Origin: Acanthochlamys bracteata | Lineage: Eukaryota; Streptophyta; Magnoliopsida; Pandanales; Velloziaceae | Assembly: GCA_019914995.1 (NCBI GenBank) | Contig: CM034129.1 | Location: forward strand, 5,965,725 to 6,029,724 | DNA length: 64,000 nucleotides | Direction of reading: 5' to 3' | Part shown: positions 25,864 through 37,060 of the stretch, piece after piece | How positions within the stretch are numbered: position 1 is the stretch's first letter | Layout of the letters: each line of letters begins with the position of its first letter | Position numbers and translations under genes: made by a program | The notes under the pieces: generated by a model | What the model saw: only the letters and a program-made list of their open reading frames with translations | What the model was told of the DNA's origin: nothing | Database searches by the model: none

Positions 25864-25959
25864 ATGTGCTCACTGTTTTGGATGCATTGATATGTTATAT
25901 GTGCTCACTCTTTTGGATGCATTGATATGTTATATGTGCTCACTATTTTGGATGCATTG
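25864..25959. repeat. Tandem array, 35-bp unit, 2.7 copies
   Basis: Units start at 25864, 25899 and 25934 with atgtgctcact, then ttttggatgcattgatatg. They differ only at the base after cact (g, c, a). Within the nested transposon. Confidence 0.9.
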
Positions 25960-28847
25960 CTGGTATGTAATCTTTGTGATTCTGTTGGGGTTGAAAAAAA
26001 AATAGCATGTTACTACAACATTTACTTTAATAGAATTTTGTTATAATCTTTGTGATTCCGTTAATTTTTAACTTGCTGGTGCAAAAGAGGTTTTGAAAAA
26101 AAAAATTCTTGTAAACACCCTGCAGACTAATTGCTGGATGTGTTCTGGTTGGTTTTAATTTACAAATATCTTGTGCTTTTGGAAAAAAATGCATCCTTCA
26201 GTGTTGGAGAAACTTCTTGTTTGAACTAGGCTATTGATTTTAATTTGATAAACCACAAGACTAGATCAATATGCATATTATAGGAAACAAAAGATGGAAT
26301 AGAATTTGTGGTCCTTTTCCTTACTGGAATGCAATTTACACTGATTTTTTTGATTTTGCAGTAGGTTTGTAGGTGAACAATTGAAACAAATAAGCAAATA
26401 TATACTTGTTACTTCCATACATGTCTGTGTTTGTGATAATATTATGGTGCATGCAAGGTTTGTGATTTAGCTTTCTGTTCTTGAGGATTATCTTAAGGAA
26501 AAACTTGTTGTCTTGTCTGGAACTGCATCTATGCTTTGAACTTTTTAATCAGAGCGATTGTAGAATATATTGAACATTCACTTCAATATCAATTCTGCAG
26601 CAAGGAAAGTATGCTTATATCTGGTCCTTTGCTTGCTTTATGTACTTCTTTTAGTTTCCAGTATTTTGCTACTATGAGGTAGGAACTTCCATGCGTTATC
26701 CTAGGCTTAGCAATTACATGTTTAAACAATCACATAATATCTTGAAGGTTTTCGGTTCTAAAATAAATATCTTACTGGTATGTAGGTGCTGAGGTTGAAG
26801 GTTTTGGTATTCCTCTGTCCTGGAAGCAGAGTGGTGTTCCTCTGTTGTTCTCTGCTCTCATTTGCTTCCACTTATTGATAGCAGTTTGTAATATTTTAAA
26901 AATTTTTTTAACATCTTTTAAGCAGTGGTGTATGAGTTAGCTAAAACAGTTAGTAATACATTTTTTCAATAAATTGTTTGAAAGGTCAGTTAGCAAAAAC
27001 AGTTAACTAAAATTGTTTGCAAGCTCATTTAGCTAAAATATTTGGTTGTTGATAATTGTTATCTGTGTTGAAAAGATGCTTCTTTGGTTAGCTAAAACAT
27101 TTGGAATTGTTTTTTTAACTAGGTTCCTGTTTAGTGAAATTTTAAAGGTTAAAAAGAATTTCTGTAAAATATTTTTCTTTCTTATATATGTGATATCAAC
27201 CATGAATCTGTTGAAGTGCTTTTTTTTTTTTTTTTTTTTTGTGAATTTCACTTTGTGAAGTAATAAGAAAAAGAAGCAAGTGATTCTCTTTCCTTGTTAA
27301 AATTTGCTATTATTTTTCACCAATATTTTTCTTTGGTTTGGAGATAACTATTAAAATATATTATATTAAATATTAATATATTTATATATTTACAAGTAAT
27401 TTTAAATATATAATTACAAAATTTATAATAATAATAATATATTTATTAATATGTTTATAAATATTATTATCAAAATATTAAACAAAAATATTCTAAAAAT
27501 ATATCATAAAATTAATTCAAAAAATTAGATAATATATGAAAATAAATTTAAAAGTTTAATAATATACCATTTATTATATACTTAAGGACGTTTCAATCAT
27601 TAAATATCTCATTCACTTATAAGCATAAGTTTAGCTAAATATATATACAATTTACTTTTACGAAAAAGTTTTAAATAGTAAAATTTATCCAAACAAAATT
27701 CATAGAAAAGCAGTTTTCTAATCAAAAGTTCAACAGCCACTCTTTTCAGCAAAAGCACATAAAGAGCAGCTTTCATCCAAAAGCTCTAAATTTAAAACTT
27801 AGCCAAACATGCCCTTAGCTAAGTTGTTGTCGAAAATATGAGAGCTGAGTTAGCTTGTCCAAATTAAATGCATCCCAGGTTGACTGCTTTGGATTTGTTT
27901 GACTTACCAGTCTTGACTTGATTAGTCAAACTTAGTTGTATAATTTGTTTTTCCTTGATCATTGAGCTTTCTCTTTTTGTAAAGAGGATAAATTTTTGCT
28001 CGTTGTGGATCTTGTATCTGATTTGTTTTAGTGAGTTGTAAGTCCAGAAGATTTTGAAGCAAAGAGCTTGAGCTGAAGTTTTGTTATTGAATCCAATACT
28101 TTGTTTTGAGGGATACAGAAAAGTCTTCGTATGCTTCAGTAGTTAAGTAGCTGATTGTAGTGTGACTATGGGATTCTCTATTCTGTATGCTGCTTAATTT
28201 ACAGTAGCAGAACAGCTGGCTGTTTAATGACTGTTATTGTTCGCCGTAAGTAAAATAATCTTAATTTGTCTAATTCTGCAAAACTTGATTTTAAATTATT
28301 AGTCTAATATAAATCATAATTCTTAATTTATTATTATCATTAAAATTAACTTGAAAATTTTAACACAAACATGGACCATTTGCGTCCAAAGATGGGAGTG
28401 ACCGCAGAGGCACCAAAGGATGCAAAACACGCAGCATGGTAAAGAGACAGTGAACATCGTGAGGAGTTCGCTATCGAACTTGCAATAGGCATTCTATGGG
28501 ACTCCTTTTCCTGAGCGTAAACTTTAGGAAAGAATTGGAAAGGAAAGAGTCATGTTTCTTGCTCGGAGAAAACATCATAACTCTGGAGAAAATTCATTTC
28601 ATTTCATTCGTTCTTTCATCACAGAGTGGTTCCAATTTTCCAAGAAAGTTTGAGGAGAAAAAGGAGTGCCCTCTCCTTTTTCTCCTAATAGTCAACAGTA
28701 ATAATTGTATAGCATTTACCAAGTCACCCAGGGTATTCCATATACTTCTACATAATCTTGTAAGCCTACAGAAACAGCGAGGAGACTACAAAACCTATGT
28801 ACCAATACTGTGCAACGCCGTTGCAGCAATCACAGAAAAAACTTGAG

Positions 28848-31800
28848 CTAGAAATCTTGCATAGTTGATTGATTATGATCATACCTCAGCAGGTTTACAT
28901 TACCCAACTCAATGTTGGGCTTGGGCACATGAATATCTTCTTCGGAGATGAATCTGCCCCAGAACCAGTGCCTCTTCCAGACATGAATTATCTCTTCGAT
29001 AGGCACATTCTTCGTTTCAGGCAAGAAGAAGGCAATGAATAGAGTCATTATAATTTCCCACCCGGCAAAGAAGTAGAAGAGCCCGAATTTCATGTGGCAA
29101 AGCATGGTGAGGAAAGCCTGTGCAAAGATGAAGGTGAAGAGCATGTTCGCCGACACGTTTATGCTCTGTCCAGCTGACCTGACCTCTAACGGGAAGATTT
29201 CACTAGGCACCAACCATCCCAATGGCCCCCAAGACCACGCGAACCCTGCTACATAAACACAGATGAAGAAGACAACGCATATAGCGTAGGCTTTAGAGAG
29301 TGATGCTTGGCCGCTTGTCCCGAATTTGATAGCAATCAGAGTTCCAACAATAACCTGATGTACAACAAGTATTTTTCTTTGTTATAAGAAGCGATGAGCT
29401 TGTAATATTTATAATAAAAAGTTCGTTAGCTTATTTACCTGGCAAATGACCATCTGTGTTCCACCTTCAAGGAAAAGCTTCCTCCTGCCTGCTCTATCAA
29501 CAGTAAAGACTGAAACAAATGTCGCAAACACATTAACCAATCCAGTAATCACAGCAGACATGAGGGAAGCATTTCCGCCAAAACCAATAGTCTTGAAAAG
29601 AACAGGTGCATAGAACGTGATGACATTGATTCCAGTGAGCTGCTGGAAGAACGGGATCAGGATGGCCATGGTCAACTGAGGGCGGTACTTGCGCTTGATA
29701 ATGTTAGCCCAAGGATGCTTGACAGCTTTTGATTCCTCACTGGCAGCAACAAGATCATTATACTCTGCTTGGATGTCATCAGTACCGCGAATTCTACGAA
29801 GCATTGCCTTAGCTTTCTCAGGATGCCCACGCTCAATGAGAGAGTTTGGTGTGTCAGGCAAAAGGAGTGAGCCAAGGCTGCATGAGCCAAGCAGAGTGAA
29901 GATTCCAGCAGGCACGGCTGCAAGAGCAAAGCTGATTCTCCAGCCCGATCCACCCTTGATTTTGACAGTGGCATAGTTGATCAAGTTTGCAGCCAGGATG
30001 CCGATTGTGATCATCAGCTGGAAACCAATATTAAGCATACCACGAAGCCGTGCTGGCGCCATTTCCGATAGGTAAACAGGTATAGACTGCAAATTTGATA
30101 ATAGGAAACGGGCACGTTAGTCCTAGAAAAGATCCAAGGTTCAAATTTGGTGGGAAAAGTTACTTTTATAAGAATGCAAAAATATCAAAAAGCAAAAATT
30201 GTGCAAGTGGTTGATGAAATTGGGCTAAATCTTGTTAACGAGAAGTGGAATATTTTCTCTTGATGGAAAACTACAAACAAAGAAAAATTGTAACTTCTGG
30301 GAACCAACACTCCTCTAGCGAAGTTCTTATTCCTCTAAATAACTTATTGAGACACAAGAGGAGTATCTTAATTATTGTTTAATCTAACAAATGGATAGAA
30401 TAGTGAAAGCAGCATAGCACTAAATAGTAAGAAGAATTACACGAGTAATAACTATGTATGAAATAATTATGAAGGGAACAATAAGAGGCACAAGGTGATA
30501 ATTTTTTCTGATAATCCTATAACTTGTCAGGGAAATCCATAAATATCTTGTTGTTTCCTTTACCACAAGATGCACCGGTTACGTGACTTCCTTTACCTGA
30601 TTGGCGAAACCGACACCGATACCAAGGAGAATACGGCTAAGAATGAGCATAAAAATGTTCTGGGCACCGCCGTTGATGGCAGCACCTACAAGGAACGTAA
30701 CACCTCCGCCGAACATGGACCATTTGTGACCGAAAAGACGAGTGACGGTGGACGCAAAGAAGGAAGCGACTAAAGCAGCAAGGTAAAGTGATGAAGTGAA
30801 GGTTTGCAGAAGCTGGCTGTCAAACTTGCAGTACAGGTTTGTGGTGGGGTCTGCTTTCTGTTTACGGTAAACTTCAGGGAAGAATTTGACGAGGAAAGAG
30901 TCCATAGATGACACACCTCCTGGAAAAGTTATTAATACAAATCAAGAAATTCAGGAAAAATAAAAACTTCTATAGTATATTGAATAATGTTTTGGACAAC
31001 CATAACTCAGCAAAAGAAGAGAGTTCAATGTACAAAAAATCAGATCATATGTGTGACGACCACATCCTAGGTCATGACCGCACCGGACTAGACCAAACTC
31101 TGATAGGACCCAAACTCGGCGAAGCCCAATAAACCTACCAAAATCGAACTCAAAACAACAGGTGCCGAGATATTTCAAACTTACGACAGAACTTGCTTAA
31201 AAATACAAAGAAAAATCCCAATTTTCATAAATATAGTAATCGCAATAAATACCGAAGATAACATTTTTGGTCATCAATAAACACAATCTTTGGCGGCTCT
31301 GGTGTTAATTTCTGCCAGGGTGTGGTAGATATGCAGGGATTACTAGAAAGGAACCGGATCCCCGCTATGCCGTTGTTTGATTCAGATGATGATTATTAAT
31401 TCAAAATCCTTGCCAATATGTAGGCGGTCTGCAGTTCATGGATTATGTGCGATCACGTCTATGAGTAGTCTTCGGTTAAGCTCCCCACAGAAATGGTCGA
31501 TCAAATCCAATTCGGTAATGTAAGGGATGTGTGTTCTAAGCTCCTCAAAATGCGGATTTTAGAAGATGTTGGGTCCAAATCTCAACATGAGAGCTTCCTT
31601 CAAATCTTCCAACGTGCGTGAGGGCTTGTGATACTCGAAGCTTTAGTACCATCGGTTTGCCTTTTCTTGTAAATACATAGTGCCTATGCCCACTCGATCG
31701 GAGGTGGTGTTTGATAGTACTTCAAATATTCCTCAGCGGAGTATATCCACTTATTTGGCCAGTCTCCATTGAAATAAGGAAACTTATGCCTTCTCCTTGC

Positions 31801-32945
31801 TTCCGAAGTAACAATGCTCGAGTGTATAATATATTGGAGATGCTACTGAATTGGCTCCATATGTACTACATTCGTTGTAGCCATGGCTCTGAAAAAAAGG
31901 TGCTGTGTTGGTCCCCTGAGGATTTAGGTTTGGTTGACAAAGATTGTAGGGGTTAGGATTGCCGGTATAGGCCTGTCCTGTGGTTGAGTGGGTTCGCTGA
32001 AACATAGGAGGTTGTTTGGAGCTAGTAGCCATACGCTGCCAGATTGGCTCGGCTTGTTGCTGTCATAATAGGTTTTGTGTCAATTAAGGTTCAAGATTGC
32101 CCTATCTAAGTTGAGATTATTTGCAGTTTGAGGAAGGTGGATGGTTGTGCAGAGAATGGCTTGGGATAGATTGGTTAGAAGTGGTATATACTTTATTGAT
32201 GTGGAGATTGCAATTTCAATTGTTCTTGTGTCAGCCGCCATGAGGTACATTTGGCGCATCATCTCAAGCATGGTAGGTTCTTCTTCCTCCTGTCACGTTT
32301 GTGGATGATTTGGGGATTGTGGCATTTGAAAGAAATTTCCAGTGAGGGTGGAAAGGGCAGGTGTTTGGGAGGAGTCAAAAGTGGTGGCAGAGTGTTTTCC
32401 AGAACCTTACTGATTGTAGCTATAGCTAAAGAGATATAATTAGCTAGAATAAGTAAACCAAATTTATTGATTCAAAACATACCACTTCTGCTAAACATAC
32501 ACTATTTATAAGTGAAGTATCTCTATACAAACAAAATTTGAACTGGCCACCCAGTTGGTCAAAGTGCAATTGAACTGGCATGTGATCAACGATTTTCGAT
32601 CCCTGAGAGGTTGCCTCCGGCTATTTTCTTCGGTGAAACACATGCCAGTTCAATTGCACGACCTCTTCTCTATTTTCTTCCACGACCTCTCCATTCGTAT
32701 TAGAAACACCAGAAAACTCCCAAAAGATTCTATCTTTTTCCTTCCAAATGAAAGGAACACAAACGAAATCTAGAAAAAAGAAACAAAAAAAAAAAAAAAA
32801 AAAATAGCCAACCTGACATCCCAATATCGTAGCCAAAGATCACCCCTCCAGTAGAAGCAACCAAACAAGTAAGGAAGGCGAACAGTGTCATCTTCCCCGG
32901 GTACTCCTTCGTCCCTCCAGTATTAACAAGTGTCCCACCCGCCAT
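28848..32945 (-). CDS. STP-type H+/hexose symporter, copy 2 (open, altered tail)
   Basis: Exons 32945-32813, 30919-30597, 30086-29439 and 29354-28848 have GT-AG sites at the same positions as copy 1 and an uninterrupted 536-residue frame. It keeps the STP signatures: FGYDIGMSG with the proton-coupling Asp, [55 protein letters not shown]. Differences from copy 1 are a six-residue insertion in the central loop region ([18 protein letters not shown]), GRILLG changed to SRILLG in a conserved segment, GRK to GHK in a cytosolic signature loop, and a 1-bp deletion near the end that removes copy 1's stop and adds an unrelated tail ([14 protein letters not shown]). Intron 1 carries retrotransposon debris and 5' similarity to copy 1 stops about 85 bp upstream of the start. 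It may be expressed or may be an early pseudogene; the sequence alone does not decide. Confidence 0.8.
31051..32440 (-). mobile_element. Ty3/gypsy gag relic in intron 1 of STP copy 2
   Basis: Copy 1 and copy 2 introns are collinear up to atcagatcatatg (31050). Copy 2 then has foreign DNA starting TGTGTGACGACC, a typical start for a plant gypsy LTR. On the minus strand around 31,690-31,790 a frame reads [20 protein letters not shown], the conserved start of the gypsy Gag domain (P-x-F-x-G-x-x-P-x-x-W). An adjacent frame (31784-32032) is Pro/Asn/Gln-rich, like the region before Gag. Stops and frameshifts are common. The right boundary and any target duplication are not clear; host intron sequence resumes at about 32,690. 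Confidence 0.65.
32564..32659. repeat. Perfect 21-bp inverted repeat (hairpin)
   Basis: The arm 32564-32584 (gtgcaattgaactgg...) is exactly reverse-complementary to 32639-32659, separated by 54 bp. It sits in copy 2 intron 1, next to the gypsy relic, and is absent from copy 1. It could be a foldback element remnant or a hairpin in the pre-mRNA. Confidence 0.85.
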
Positions 32946-33664
32946 TGCTGCTCTTCTTGATAATCCACTACTTCAAAAACAAAACAACACCACAAAGCAC
33001 AACACAACGGAACTAGAGAGAAAGACTACTAGATTTTCCATGTTAATTCTTTAGGAAAGGTTTTATGAGGACTTAGTGCAAGAGTTTATATTGGTGACGG
33101 GATTAGTAATTTTTGGAACATGATAGTATAAATTATTGTAAACTTGGCATATATAATATCGTATAGTTGTGTATGATATTTCACTATTAAGTGTGTACTA
33201 GTATGATAATAAGATATTCTTTATAAAGCTAAAGTTGTTTTGACATCAAATTTCCTCTCTAATATTTTTTTTCTTTTTTTTAATGTATATATTTTCCTTA
33301 TTCAAGTAGTTGTATAATTCATGCATCAAATGGGTTCAAATGAATGTCGAGAATGTGGTGCAATATGAATATTCCCATAATACTTTGTTTCTTGTGAATC
33401 TTGTCAATTTTATAGTTCATTTTTTCTTTGATGTTAAGATTTTAATGACTGTTCGATGGGGACCTAAGGTTGACCCTTTAAACAGGTCAAGTCAACGGAG
33501 TTGCCCATTTTTTCAGGCAATGTAAGGCAAAATAGGATTTAAATAATAAAACATTTGGTACATTTTCATCTGGCAAATAGGGAGGGAATTAGAAAACATA
33601 GTTTTTGTATCTGCTCGAAGAGGATGGGCATATCGACAGTGTTTTAATACGATTGCTCGCAAAC

Positions 33665-33853
33665 ACCGAGTAAGTTTGAAAGTGCTTGTTAAAAAGAAAT
33701 TTTTTTAAAAGTAAAATATTTTAAAATTTTTAAAAATATTTATTTAAAAATTAATTAATAAAACTTTTATAATATAAAACTTTTATTTTTAAAATTTTTA
33801 AAAATATTTTAAAATTTTATTTAGAAAATATAAATAAAAAAATTGAAAAAAAA
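33665..33853. mobile_element. AT-rich MITE in the copy 2 flank
   Basis: Comparison with the duplicated block at 19.5 kb shows an empty site there (gaacaccgtttcctc). Here aacaccg is followed by about 185 bp of extreme AT sequence running from gtttgaaagtgcttg to aactttcaccaccg, then tttactc. The ends are loosely inverted (GAAAGTG / CTTTCAC). A short target duplication (at least ACCG, possibly 8 bp with mismatches) would suit a hAT-type MITE. Confidence 0.6.
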
Positions 33854-34265
33854 AACTTTCACCACCGTTTACTCTAATCAGTCAATCTCTTTGTTCAGTT
33901 TTGATGAAAGATAATGCCAAAGAAAACCATAAACCAAAGATTGATCAAGACAAAGATATCATGAAACATAAACAGAAAAGAAATCTTCAGTAAATAAAAC
34001 AAATATACATCTATATTGCTGCTGAGTACAGCCACTCATGGATTATCTTAAGGCTTTTTGGATAAATTTAAAAGTTTTAACTTTTATGATAAAAATTATT
34101 TTTTTGATTTTTTTAAAAAAATAGCTAAAAATTTTTTTAAAAAAAGAGGTATGTGTTTGGATAAATTTTATTTTTTTGAAAAAAGTTGAATAAGATGTTT
34201 GACAAAATAGAGCTGAAAAATTGAAAAAAAATATATAAAATTAAAATATCCTTTATAATAGTAAT

Positions 34266-34297
34266 CTATATATCTATATATATATATATACATACAC

Positions 34298-34363
<66 letters not shown>
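34266..34363. repeat. (TA)n microsatellite
   Basis: An almost uninterrupted TA run with a short catacacatatg interruption near the left side. Likely unstable in length. Confidence 0.95.
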
Positions 34364-34366
<3 letters not shown>

Positions 34367-34384
34367 CTCGTTTTTTTTCTCATT

Positions 34385-34885
34385 CTTCACCTGCTCGTTT
34401 TTTTCTCTCATCTCTTCCTCCCGAGCTCGCTGCCATCTCCCCTCTCCTCGTATTTGTTTTTTACAAATTCGCCTCATTCTTTCCCCTGCACGCAGTTCAA
34501 TTTTTCTCTTCTTTTTCTTCTTTCTTTAATCCCTCTCAATTTTTTTCTTTCCCGCTTCAAACCCTAGTTTTTTGTTCGTCGGGCCGGAGCGCTCGTTCGC
34601 CGATCGACGATCATAATCAGGGCTAGCGAATCTTGATTTCTTCTTCTCCTCTTTTTTCTATACAGTCTAGCACCTTCAATTTCTAATTTCCTCGCCGTTA
34701 GTCCTAAATCGTTCATCGCGATCGGACCGTTCGTTTGCCGGTCGACGATCGATTTTAGGGCTAACCAAGCGTTAATTTCTAATCTTTTCATTCTTCTATG
34801 CCTTCTAGCGCATTCAATTTCAAAATTCGCCGTTGTTCGTCGCGGTCGGCCAGAGCGCTCGAACACCGAACGGTGAGCGAATTTT
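34385..34885 (+). repeat. CpG-rich, leader-like segment with three imperfect repeats
   Basis: A pyrimidine-rich stretch (34,385-34,560) ends in the telo-box-like aaaccctag. It is followed by three diverged units beginning near 34,575, 34,707 and 34,827, each with gttcgtcg or gttcatcg, a cggcc/cggacc core and gatcgacgat or similar, then tttagggcta-like DNA. A donor-like GTGAGC follows the third unit. The sequence looks like a plant gene 5' leader on the plus strand, opposite to the element's two genes. No coding frame is convincing. Confidence 0.5.
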
Positions 34886-36199
34886 AGGTAAAATTTTAAA
34901 ATGTTTTTGTTGCAGAATTACTTTTTTAACGTTCTATGCTTTTTAAAATTTTTTAACAAGTTTAACAGTTTTTATTTAAGCTTGTCGCTGGAGAGCTTGC
35001 CGGAGAGCTCGTGTGAGATTTTTGAACTACAGCAAGTATGTGAATCCATCAATATAACTTCTATAGATGATATTTATGAATGTAACTGACTTATAAGTGA
35101 ATGCAAATACGTGGTTAACATGTTAAGCTTGCTGGAGGGATATTCGATTTGGTAGCTTCTCCTTTCAACATGTCAATATGTTAAGCCTTGCTAAGTAGCA
35201 CACACCAAACAAATTCAACATACTAGAAACGTGATCTGTAGATGTATCTATATAGGCCTTCTATGAAGCTGATAGAGCCATGCTCTTTCCTTGGTCATCT
35301 TTTGCAGGTACTTCTCATATGAGCAAGTTTCGGGAGCTGGACATAGATCATGATTACTTTTGTATGTGTCTTAGGTGATGTTTACTGATTTTATTTTTAT
35401 TTGCTGATAATTTTATTTTATTTGCTGGTGAATGACAAAGTATTGTTGGGAGTGTTTTCTGTTTTCAGTTATTCTAATTAATAAGTGCTTTGAGTAACTT
35501 GATAAGAGTTGTTATTCATTGGAACAATTTGATCGATATCTATGGTTATATGGTTTCAATTTTATTGATTGATGTTTTTAAAAGGTTGACAGGTTCTGGA
35601 GCATGCAGGGAATGCAGTAGGAGACGACAAAAAGAACTAGATTATTATGCTTTGGGAATGCTGTAGGAGGACAGAGATATACTTTGCTGCATTACATATT
35701 AAACAGAGAGACTTTGTATTTAGTAGTGTAGGATTAAGAAATGTAAAACTTTTCGGTTGACAATGGAAACTTGTAATCAAATTTGGTTATGTGAAACTTG
35801 TAATGAAACTTTTATGGTTATGCAAACTTGTAATCAAACTTTGTTTTTAGCTTGATGAAATAAGAAAAAATTCCAACAAACAGGAATTGCTTAGTTATGT
35901 GAATGTGAATGCTGAATTATTTATGTGAATACGAGTGCTATGTGAAGGTGAATGTGAATGTAGAATGTCAAGGATGAAATGCAATGCTGAAATGAAGGTG
36001 AATATGAATGTGAAAATGATAACATGAATACGACTGTAATGCTGGATTGTATGTTGCGATATTATAGTATTCGACAACCATGAATGTAATATTTGTTTTA
36101 ATATATTGGAATATTTTAATTTGCATACTATAATATTCAACAAGTATGAATCTAATGTATGGTCTAGTATGTTTGAATATCTTATCATGTATAGTATAG

Positions 36200-37060
36200 T
36201 TTTTGTTAATTTTTTTCTTTTTAGCTATTTTTTAACTGTATTTTTTAATTTTACTATTTCTTCACCTTTTTTTAATTTATTTTTTTCATTCTTTTTTCTT
36301 AATTTACTTTTTTTATTGTTTTTTCTTATTTTACTATTTTTTCACTTCTTTTTATGATACTGTTTTTTCCACTCTTTTTTCTTAATTTACTTAATTTAAT
36401 TATTTTTTCTTATTTTACTGTTTTCTTATTTTACTATTTTTTTTAATTTACTGTTTATTTACTCTTTTTTCTAATTTACTTTTTTTATTGTTTTTTTATT
36501 TTACTGTTTTTTCAATGTGTTTTTAATTTACTATTTTTTACTTTTTTTAATTTACTATTTTTTACTTTTTTTAATTTACTGTTTTTTTTCACTCTTTTTC
36601 TTAATTTACTTTTTTTATTGTTTTTTTTATTTTACTAATTTCACTTTTTTTAATTTATTATTTTTTCCACTCTTTCTTCTTAATTTACTTACTTTTATTA
36701 TTTTTCTTATTTTACTGTTTTTTAATTTACTATTTTTTAACCTTTTTTTCTTAATTTACTTTTTTATTGTTTTTTTAATTTACTGTTTTTTACTCTTTTT
36801 TCTTAATTTACTTTTTTATTGTTTTTCATATTTTACTATTTTTTCACTCTTTTTTCTTAATTTACTTTTTTATTGTTTTTCTTAATTTACTATTTTTTCA
36901 CTATTTTTTTAATTTATTGGCTTTTTCGCTCTTTTTTCTTAATTTACTTTTTACTTGTTTTTTATTTTACTGTTTTTTCAATGTTTTTATAATTTACTAT
37001 TTTTTTACTTTTTTTTATTTTACTTATTTTTTACTGTTTTTTCTTAAAACATTATTATTT
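36200..37060. repeat. T-rich minisatellite
   Basis: Degenerate tandem copies of a block built from tttttcttaatttac, tttttattgttttt and cttattttactgttttttcac, for about 850 bp. Long open frames here are low-complexity artefacts. It lies just past the 3' end of the transposase gene. Confidence 0.85.

Larger units (their letters stand above)
24058..27814. mobile_element. PIF/Harbinger-like transposon nested in the solo LTR
   Basis: The termini AGGCATGTTTGGCT and (reverse complement of the right end) GGGCATGTTTGGCT match at 13 of 14 positions. They are flanked by TTA on both sides (24055-24057 and 27815-27817). A 3-bp TWA duplication and this terminal sequence fit PIF/Harbinger. The element is 3757 bp but shows no transposase, so it would be mobilised in trans. 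It carries a host-gene fragment (24630-24702) preceded by CT-rich leader-like DNA (24,290-24,600), and two tandem-repeat arrays (25288-25487 and 25864-25959). Confidence 0.75.
23130..28365 (+). mobile_element. Solo LTR copy C inside STP pseudogene exon 2
   Basis: It begins TGTTGAAT and ends TTTTAACA, flanked by a perfect 5-bp duplication CAAAC (23125-23129 and 28366-28370). Joining the flanks across one CAAAC restores the exon 2 reading order seen in copies 1 and 2. Its start (ctcaagaggg...ggtgaattgagtt) and its end (attatcattaaaattaac) match the copies at 10445, 12084 and 16026. Removing the nested element at 24058-27814 leaves about 1.48 kb. No coding domain is present. Confidence 0.85.
21673..28562 (-). 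pseudogene. STP hexose transporter pseudogene, exons 2-4, split by nested insertions
   Basis: Recognisable minus-strand exons are exon 2 (about 28562-28371 plus 23129-23028), exon 3 (22942-22322) and exon 4 (22223-21673), with splice sites at the same positions as in copies 1 and 2. Matches include [57 protein letters not shown] and SETKNVPVEEM. Damage is heavy. A 5.2-kb insertion sits in exon 2. The Cys codon of the family's ICQ motif is now TGA at the end of exon 3. There is a TAA in exon 4 before the GLAWSWG motif, and at least five small frameshifts. Exon 1 is not adjacent; the only spare STP exon 1 is at 44271-44417. The divergence from copies 1 and 2 shows it is an older paralogue, not a copy of either. 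Confidence 0.9.
28575..34045. repeat. Segmental duplication of the STP unit, member 2
   Basis: The block contains STP copy 2 plus flanks that match copy 1. The 3' flank starts near 28,580 (aaaattcatttcattt...cgttctttca...cacagagtggtt, compare 6,200). The 5' flank block at 33300-34045 matches 18950-19700. The left breakpoint directly abuts exon 2 of the STP pseudogene at about 28,562-28,580. The right limit is obscured by the Harbinger element that starts at 34051. In member 1 the same unit is stretched by LTRs and MITEs at 10.1-18.9 kb. Confidence 0.75.

Noticed and set aside
34168-34477. Ile/Tyr repeat proteins
   Set aside because: Direct translations of the TA dinucleotide run.
36106-36885. 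Long Phe/Leu-rich open frames that look like membrane proteins
   Set aside because: They are translations of the T-rich minisatellite; composition alone creates the frames and no homology or splice context supports them.
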